Origin: Synaphobranchus kaupii
Taxonomy: Eukaryota; Chordata; Actinopteri; Anguilliformes; Synaphobranchidae
Assembly: GCA_029718625.1 (NCBI GenBank)
Contig: CM056376.1
Span: forward strand, 114,566,023 to 114,630,022
Length of the DNA: 64,000 nt
Direction: 5' to 3'
Shown here: piece after piece, positions 61,401-64,000 of the stretch
Position numbering within the stretch: position 1 is the stretch's first letter
Layout of the letters: every line of letters begins with the position of its first letter
The notes under the pieces: generated by a model
Databases searched by the model: none
Seen by the model: the letters and a program-made list of their open reading frames with translations, nothing else
What the model was told of the DNA's origin: nothing
Made by a program: the position numbers and the translations under genes

Positions 61401-61710
61401 CAGTGATGGGGTGGGACCGGGTGTGGCAGGGGCGGAATCGCGCGTGGCAGGGGATGGTCTGAGCTCCAAGGAGAGGAGGCAGAAGAGAAGGGAGCAGGAG
61501 AGGAGGGAGAGAGAGGAGGAGAAAGCCAGGAAGAAGAGAGAGAAGGAGATGGAAAAAGAGAAGGGCAGAGAGAGGAAGAAGCCGCAGACCAGGGGGAAGA
61601 GTTTTCATGCGCACAGTGGCAAGTGTGATGTCTCTCCCGCCGGAAACAACAGCTCTAAAACACCAGGTTCCAAGAGAAACTCTGCACCTTTTTTCGACAC
61701 CTACTTTTAA
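51688..61710 (+). CDS. TBC1D10C: TBC1D10C-type RabGAP (Carabin-like), expanded C-terminus
   Basis: Exons: 51688-51833 (ATG 51694), 53719-53818, 54027-54134, 54983-55089, 55246-55360, 56965-57030, 57284-57473, 57759-57916, 58342-61710. Coding sum 4353 bases, 1450 residues. The TBC domain starts near residue 85 ([17 protein letters not shown]) and keeps both catalytic fingers: I131-D134-R137 (IERDIDR) and Q174 in GYCQGQG, so GAP activity is expected. The family acts on Rab35/Rab27-type GTPases, and human TBC1D10C also inhibits calcineurin and Ras in lymphocytes. The end, [10 protein letters not shown] to FFDTYF, matches the TBC1D10C tail. Residues 329-1450 come from one exon with two repeat regions, making the protein about three times the human length (446). 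Convergent with RAD9A, as in human. Confidence 0.9.
52995..53205 (+). repeat. 39-bp minisatellite, five near-perfect copies
   Basis: AAGATATAACTACTGTACAT plus ATTGAGCACTCCAGCTAAC repeated five times almost without change in TBC1D10C intron 1. Confidence 0.96.
53410..53600 (+). mobile_element. tRNA-derived SINE
   Basis: GTGGTTAGGGACGTGGGGGT (A-box part), GAGTTCAGTTCCCAGCAGG (B-box part), then CAGCAAGGTACTTAATCTGC, a conserved body found in teleost SINEs. Confidence 0.75.
53719..53818 (+). CDS. TBC1D10C: TBC1D10C exon 2
   Basis: Encodes [20 protein letters not shown] and [13 protein letters not shown], the segment before the TBC domain. Confidence 0.92.
54027..54134 (+). CDS. TBC1D10C: TBC1D10C exon 3 (TBC start)
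   Basis: Encodes [20 protein letters not shown] and [12 protein letters not shown]; donor GTGAGA. Confidence 0.95.
54125..54288 (+). repeat. 38-bp minisatellite carrying the exon 3 donor
   Basis: About four copies of TTTTACCAGGTGAGAAAGAC plus TGTGCCAGGTGAGAGAGG starting at the exon edge. Each has TTTACCAG|GTGAGA, the last eight exonic bases and donor of exon 3, and a second CCAGGTGAGAG. Confidence 0.92.
54362..54982 (+). mobile_element. L2/CR1-type LINE 3' fragment abutting exon 4
   Basis: Encodes [20 protein letters not shown] and an ILTWLL-type end of ORF2, then a 3' UTR ending GCTATATAAATAAAGTTTGA with TTGA repeats. The tail touches the first base of exon 4. Confidence 0.85.
54983..55089 (+). 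CDS. TBC1D10C: TBC1D10C exon 4 (Arg finger)
   Basis: Encodes [20 protein letters not shown] and RQFPFHEMF. The start at 54983 fits the family alignment and phase, so its acceptor is the GATTGATAG end of the LINE tail. Confidence 0.93.
55246..55360 (+). CDS. TBC1D10C: TBC1D10C exon 5 (Gln finger)
   Basis: Encodes [20 protein letters not shown] then [18 protein letters not shown]. Confidence 0.96.
55376..55500 (+). repeat. (TG)n microsatellite
   Basis: Interrupted TG/TATG tract starting about 15 bases past the exon 5 donor. Confidence 0.9.
55588..56741. mobile_element. Large fold-back (palindromic) element
   Basis: Two arms of about 550 bases are inverted copies of each other: GTGAGTACCATAATTAATTG at the left and its counterpart CAATGAATTATGGTGCTCAC at the right. 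A short unpaired centre lies near 56130-56175. C and G runs at 55766-55780 and 56519-56530 pair with each other. No coding sequence. Fragments lie at 19318, 20041 and inside 22173-22828. Confidence 0.92.
56965..57030 (+). CDS. TBC1D10C: TBC1D10C exon 6
   Basis: Encodes [20 protein letters not shown] then LL. Confidence 0.96.
57088..57242. mobile_element. Short palindromic MITE
   Basis: GTATTCATAAAGTGCCTGAG at the left and its inverted partner GAGACACTTTATGAATAACA at the right, with GATCTCAGATCAG against GATCCTAGATCAG inside. Confidence 0.8.
57284..57473 (+). CDS. TBC1D10C: TBC1D10C exon 7
   Basis: Encodes [20 protein letters not shown] to [11 protein letters not shown], the C-terminal TBC lobe. 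Donor GTCGGT is weak. Confidence 0.95.
57759..57916 (+). CDS. TBC1D10C: TBC1D10C exon 8
   Basis: Encodes [20 protein letters not shown] and ends FIEE at GTGAGA; end of the TBC domain. Confidence 0.95.
58085..58220 (+). repeat. Short GTTAG tandem repeat
   Basis: Imperfect copies of AGAGTTAGCACAA-like units in TBC1D10C intron 8. Confidence 0.75.
58342..61710 (+). CDS. TBC1D10C: TBC1D10C last exon, 1122 residues with two repeat regions
   Basis: Starts [20 protein letters not shown], the conserved post-TBC helix. It continues through a low-complexity Gly/Glu/Pro-rich stretch, then about residues 779-981 of the protein with [16 protein letters not shown] repeats, then about 1135-1295 with [17 protein letters not shown] repeats. 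After these come a basic Arg/Lys/Glu-rich helix and the family-typical end FFDTYF. The frame is open for 3.37 kb, which with the conserved ends argues for a real exon. Confidence 0.9.
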   Translation: MCSVPLSGRDLERETERELERWRKERPSSTFDPRRRCHGYRAAWVKGRETEDQRERAERERGNLSLPLLRSPSSLSPSLLRKRWKRASRTEAGEREGGGAEAREREKRAERCRREEEEEEAQRDTAGHRVPLECPSMSMAEPYGANTSPVQGHMSGDRPKGRVGGCTQGGGANTEAITYTMVRPSPETPRLAVSTETNPGFDNTEGSAMLNQAHTDFPEGPGGSTEPGTTSRTSTVAQQRATEAASGCPQDRGDMVESPEIDFEQKDGVGACKETAERSGGTAKPLIGSEPEHTDEDCSTKATASNQNLGIQEPQGSDQPTLSSPGGLEPSNQLPVNQGGSLGNGHQGEKDSSGHSGGEISEQLEDSGTLELQGEHSSDTAQTGLPANHSPAGDHTAPQQGEVEEGNQPGSFLLGESRKIEQAPNGATEAGQEGADQSLSPTGCGGSPVIPMLDQVEGLPVTPIMDQVEELPVISLLAQVEELPVIPVLAQVELPVIPVLAQVELPVIPVLAQVELPVLAQVEELPVIPILAQVELPVIPVLAQVEELPEIPVLAQVQESPVTPVLAQVEFPVITVLAQVESPMIPVLAQVQESPVTPVLAQVEFPVITVLAQVESPMIPVLAQVEELPVIPVLAQVQESPVTPVLAQVEESGSQQRVVSDPQLPTRALSITEAVPFGFAHCQDSTAGPTSETLPDDRGGVSEHPPSPLVWAGQTEGEGDARQEEAQPTGTDPTTPGCDLVSPEDQGGSGETSPSTGPCPGAEKGNVVYRQRRTPCGRTPRSRTLSEDTFRDPNHGGSETIPTNGPSDHPPQNKPYDSSHQEETNPHLTSDPSLQEMNMPHPPSDPSHRNKTKPHLPSDPSLQDKTKPHPPSDPSHQEMNMPHPPSDPSHRNKTKPHLPSDPSLQDKTKPHLPSDPSHRNKTKPHPPSNPSHQEMNRPHPPSDPSHQEMNMPHPQSDPSHQDISRPLPESNQVDTPRRFALFRMLRGDRPKNRRGGDGGGMDKKASSPKMTVPTILIQDFSDGVGPGVAGAESRVAGDGLSSKERRQKRREQERREREEEKARKKREKEMEKEKGRERKKPQTRGKSFHAHSGKCDVSPAGNNSSKTPGSKRNSAPFFDTYF
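59692..60297 (+). repeat. Coding minisatellite, [12 protein letters not shown]
   Basis: Units of 27-39 bases built on GTATTAGCTCAGGTGGAG and TTACCTGTAATACCT, all in frame. One block of about 120 bases is duplicated (from 60001 and from about 60108). Confidence 0.93.
60780..61240 (+). repeat. Coding minisatellite, [13 protein letters not shown]
   Basis: About eleven 39-bp units, CCCCATCTGACCCCTCCCAC plus variants of CAGGAAATGAACATGCCCCA, kept in frame. Confidence 0.94.
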
Positions 61711-61752
61711 AGACGCAGGGAATGGGGGAGGGGGGAGAGAGAAAGTAAGTGT

Positions 61753-61755
<3 letters not shown>

Positions 61756-61797
<42 letters not shown>
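61756..61797 (+). repeat. (GA)n in TBC1D10C 3' UTR
   Basis: About 20 GA units. Confidence 0.93.
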
Positions 61798-61800
<3 letters not shown>

Positions 61801-62054
61801 AGATTAGACTTGAATGAAAATAGTGAAAATAAGGGACAAGGCATATAGAATGGAAACATGGGACTGCGCAATCATGGACTATACAGAATGTAGATAAAAC
61901 AGATGATAAAGAAATAAGAATATTTTAATTTGAATTTGTACATTAATTGAAATCCATGTTGACAGTAGTAAAGAAAATAGCAGAAATGATAAGTACATTT
62001 TTTTCCCATTATTCCTCAGTCTTGACAGCCTTCGTCATCACAACTCAATGGTAC

Positions 62055-62060
62055 AATAAA
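62055..62060 (+). promoter_or_regulatory. TBC1D10C: TBC1D10C poly(A) signal
   Basis: AATAAA 345 bases past the stop codon. The UTR may overlap that of the convergent RAD9A. Confidence 0.6.
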
Positions 62061-62393
62061 ACAGAAGTCACATTTCTCTGTGTACACATGTGTGCATGTG
62101 TATGTGTGTGTAGATGTGAGTGAGCATATGTGCTTGTGTGTTTGTGTGTGCATGCAGATGTGAGTGTATGTGCGTGTGTGTGTGTGTTAGTAGTTCTCTG
62201 ACGGGTCTCTTGTCTCTGAGCATCAGAAAAGCAGAGTTCAGTGTGCAAACTCCCTCTTCCTGTAGAGTTCAGCGTGCAAACTTCCTCTTCCTGTTTCTCT
62301 GTCGACCAAGGTCTGTGCCAGAAACATCTCGCCTTTCCTTTCCCTCCCTCTCTACTCTCTTCTATCTTTCTCCATTTTCTGTCCCTTGTGACA

Positions 62394-62513
62394 TCATGAG
62401 TTGCCCTCCTCTTCATTCTCACTGTCACTAGCCAGGACTTCCTGGCTTCGCAGCGTCTGATTGGTCACCTGGGAGGAAGTGGGCAGCATGGAACCAAAGA
62501 AGAGGGAGCGGAA
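62394..62513 (-). CDS. RAD9A: RAD9A last coding exon (9-1-1 clamp), partial gene
   Basis: Forty codons in phase 0 from an excellent acceptor (a long T/C tract, then CCCCCTCAG) to TGA at 62394-62396. The peptide opens FRSLFFGSMLPTSSQ and ends VLASDSENEEEGNS. It matches the human RAD9A tail, which has FRSLFFGS and a VLAEDSEGEG end. RAD9A forms the RAD9-RAD1-HUS1 DNA-damage clamp. The acidic SDSE tail corresponds to the phosphorylated site that binds TOPBP1, but phosphorylation here is inference. Only this exon is in the window; the rest lies above 64000. Convergent with TBC1D10C, as in human 11q13. Confidence 0.82.
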   Translation of the reverse strand, partial: FRSLFFGSMLPTSSQVTNQTLRSQEVLASDSENEEEGNS

Positions 62514-62902
62514 CTGAGGGGGAATGAAAAAAAAAATGAAAGTGTGGGAATTACTGGGAATAGGTTTAATTTACTTATCCATTTTTAAGACTAGTTCAGT
62601 GTGAACTCACCACATGTAGCCATGTCTTTATTATTTTAATCACAATTTGTTTCAACTGCAAATTTATAAAAAAATAATAATAAAAAAACTTTTAGAATTT
62701 TGAATGGCCAATTGGACTTGAAGAGTCCCCGAACTATGAATTCAGCAGAGCGAGTGTTTGCCTCCAAGACGCATGGTGACTCAGCTGTGCAGTCCTCCAG
62801 CTCAGCTGCACAGGCGTGCACGTCTGCAGGTGTCTAATTGGCCAGACAGTGCACCTGGTGAGCTATGAGACAGAGACAAACCCTCCCAGGGGAGGCTTGC
62901 AG

Positions 62903-63358
62903 TAGGGCTGGGCGATATACCGCAACAATAATTATCGATTGCAATAACGGCCGTTACCACCATGTGGGGTATTGCCTTTTCGTCTTTTTTTCTTTAATTA
63001 TACCTGATGCGGTAGTAATCTAAACTTCAAAGCCCGCGTGAAATTCTTCTGGGAAAAAAACGTCATCACTGGGTGTTGATAAGATGGACAATCAGCAGAA
63101 AGGCGTTGCGGTGATTGACAAAAACACATCACATGGAAGCTGAACGACCTTGCTGCTGATTGGCTGTCTTATAAACACTGAATAGATATCAGTGGTGATG
63201 TTTTTTCCGGAACCATTTCATGCGGCCTCTGAAGTTTGGATGTTTACTGCAGTGTATCGGGTATACTTAAAGAAAAAAAGACGAAAAGAAAGGCAGTACC
63301 ACATAGTGCCGGCGGCCGTCATTCGATAATCATCGATGCTGTATATCGCCCAGCCTTA
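62903..63358. mobile_element. hAT-like MITE in RAD9A intron
   Basis: Ends TAGGGCTGGGCGATATACCG and GCTGTATATCGCCCAGCCTTA are inverted, as are CCTTTTCGTCTTTTTTTCTT and GAAAAAAAGACGAAAAGAAA inside. No coding capacity. Confidence 0.85.
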
Positions 63359-63396
63359 GCTTGCAGTCACAGCTGAAAGTACGAATTCGATCACAG

Positions 63397-63912
63397 ACCA
63401 TGAAGTCCATCCACACACCGGAACAGTGCTTTAACAGATACCAGATGGTAGGGTCCATCCACACACTGGAACAGTGCCTTAACAGATACCAGACTATGGG
63501 GCCCATCCACACAATGGAACAGTGCTTTAACAGATACCAGACGGTAGGGTCCATCCACACACTGGAACAGTGCCTTAACAGATACCAGACTATGGGGCCC
63601 ATCCACACAATGGAACAGTGCTTTAACAGATACCAGACGGTAGGGTCCATCCACACACTGGAACAGTGCCTTAACAGATACCAGACCATGGGGACCATCC
63701 ACACACTGGAACAGTGCCTTAACAGATACCAGACGGTAGGGTCCATCCACACACTGGAACAGTGCCTTAACAGATACCAGACCATGGGGACCATCCACAC
63801 ACTGGAACAGTGCCTTAACAGATACCAGACCATGGGGTCCATCCACACACTGGAACAGTGCCTTAACAGATACCAGACCATGGGGACCATCCACACACTA
63901 GAACAGTGCCTT
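63397..63912 (+). repeat. 48-bp minisatellite
   Basis: About ten and a half copies of CCATCCACACACTGGAACAG plus TGCCTTAACAGATACCAGAC and CATGGGGT. The 48-base unit keeps three frames open on the two strands. Variants CAATGG/CTTT and CACTGG/CCTT alternate near the left end as a 96-bp unit. Confidence 0.96.
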
Positions 63913-64000
63913 AAAGCAGAATTTTGGTAGAATTGGTAGAATTTTTGGTTGTGTAGTTACCTGGCTGAGTCCAAATAGTGGCAAAATATGTTCGCGAGTT

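Noticed and set aside
63330..63930. Three overlapping ORFs on both strands near the right end
   Set aside because: All are frames of the 48-bp minisatellite. No conserved domain or splice evidence.

Overview
This is a piece of a teleost fish nuclear genome. It carries vertebrate genes split into short exons with GT-AG introns, dense minisatellites and microsatellites, and fish-type transposons: Tc1/mariner including a Sleeping Beauty-type end, L2- and L1-type LINEs, tRNA-derived SINEs, hAT- and PIF/Harbinger-like remnants. The species cannot be fixed from the sequence. Every long open frame except the exons below and the last exon of TBC1D10C is a by-product of tandem repeats.

Layout. 1-830: L1-type LINE ORF1 remnant (-). 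1626-23697: STX3 (syntaxin-3), - strand, 10 exons used in one transcript plus one alternative exon; introns hold five minisatellites and a Tc1 element. 25086-32215: RAN GTPase, - strand, with a 2.5-kb minisatellite in its last intron. 33.2-38 kb: DNA-transposon remnants downstream of and around the 3' end of NDUFS8. 36383-46003: NDUFS8 (complex I TYKY subunit), - strand, with a one-base frameshift in a G run. 46-51 kb: LINE-rich intergenic stretch. 51694-61710: TBC1D10C-type RabGAP, + strand, with a giant repeat-bearing last exon. 62394-62513: last coding exon of RAD9A, - strand, convergent with TBC1D10C; the rest of the gene lies beyond the window. The TBC1D10C-RAD9A neighbourhood matches human 11q13, where STX3 and NDUFS8 also lie on the same arm, which supports the orthology calls. 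The genes are housekeeping or membrane-traffic genes; they do not form an operon or one pathway.

The most unusual observation is structural. Several intronic minisatellites begin exactly at an exon edge, and every copy repeats the real splice junction together with 8-15 bases of exon. STX3 exon 7 (74 bp) is an island between two such arrays: about 111 copies of its own 5' splice site on one side (29-bp unit) and 75-80 copies of its own 3' splice site on the other (37-bp unit). Similar junction-derived arrays occur at the donor of an NDUFS8 exon (41-bp unit), the donor of TBC1D10C exon 3 (about 38-bp unit) and, less clearly, the acceptor of the STX3 transmembrane exon (36-bp unit). This suggests a recurrent process in which minisatellites are born at splice junctions and fill introns with decoy splice sites.
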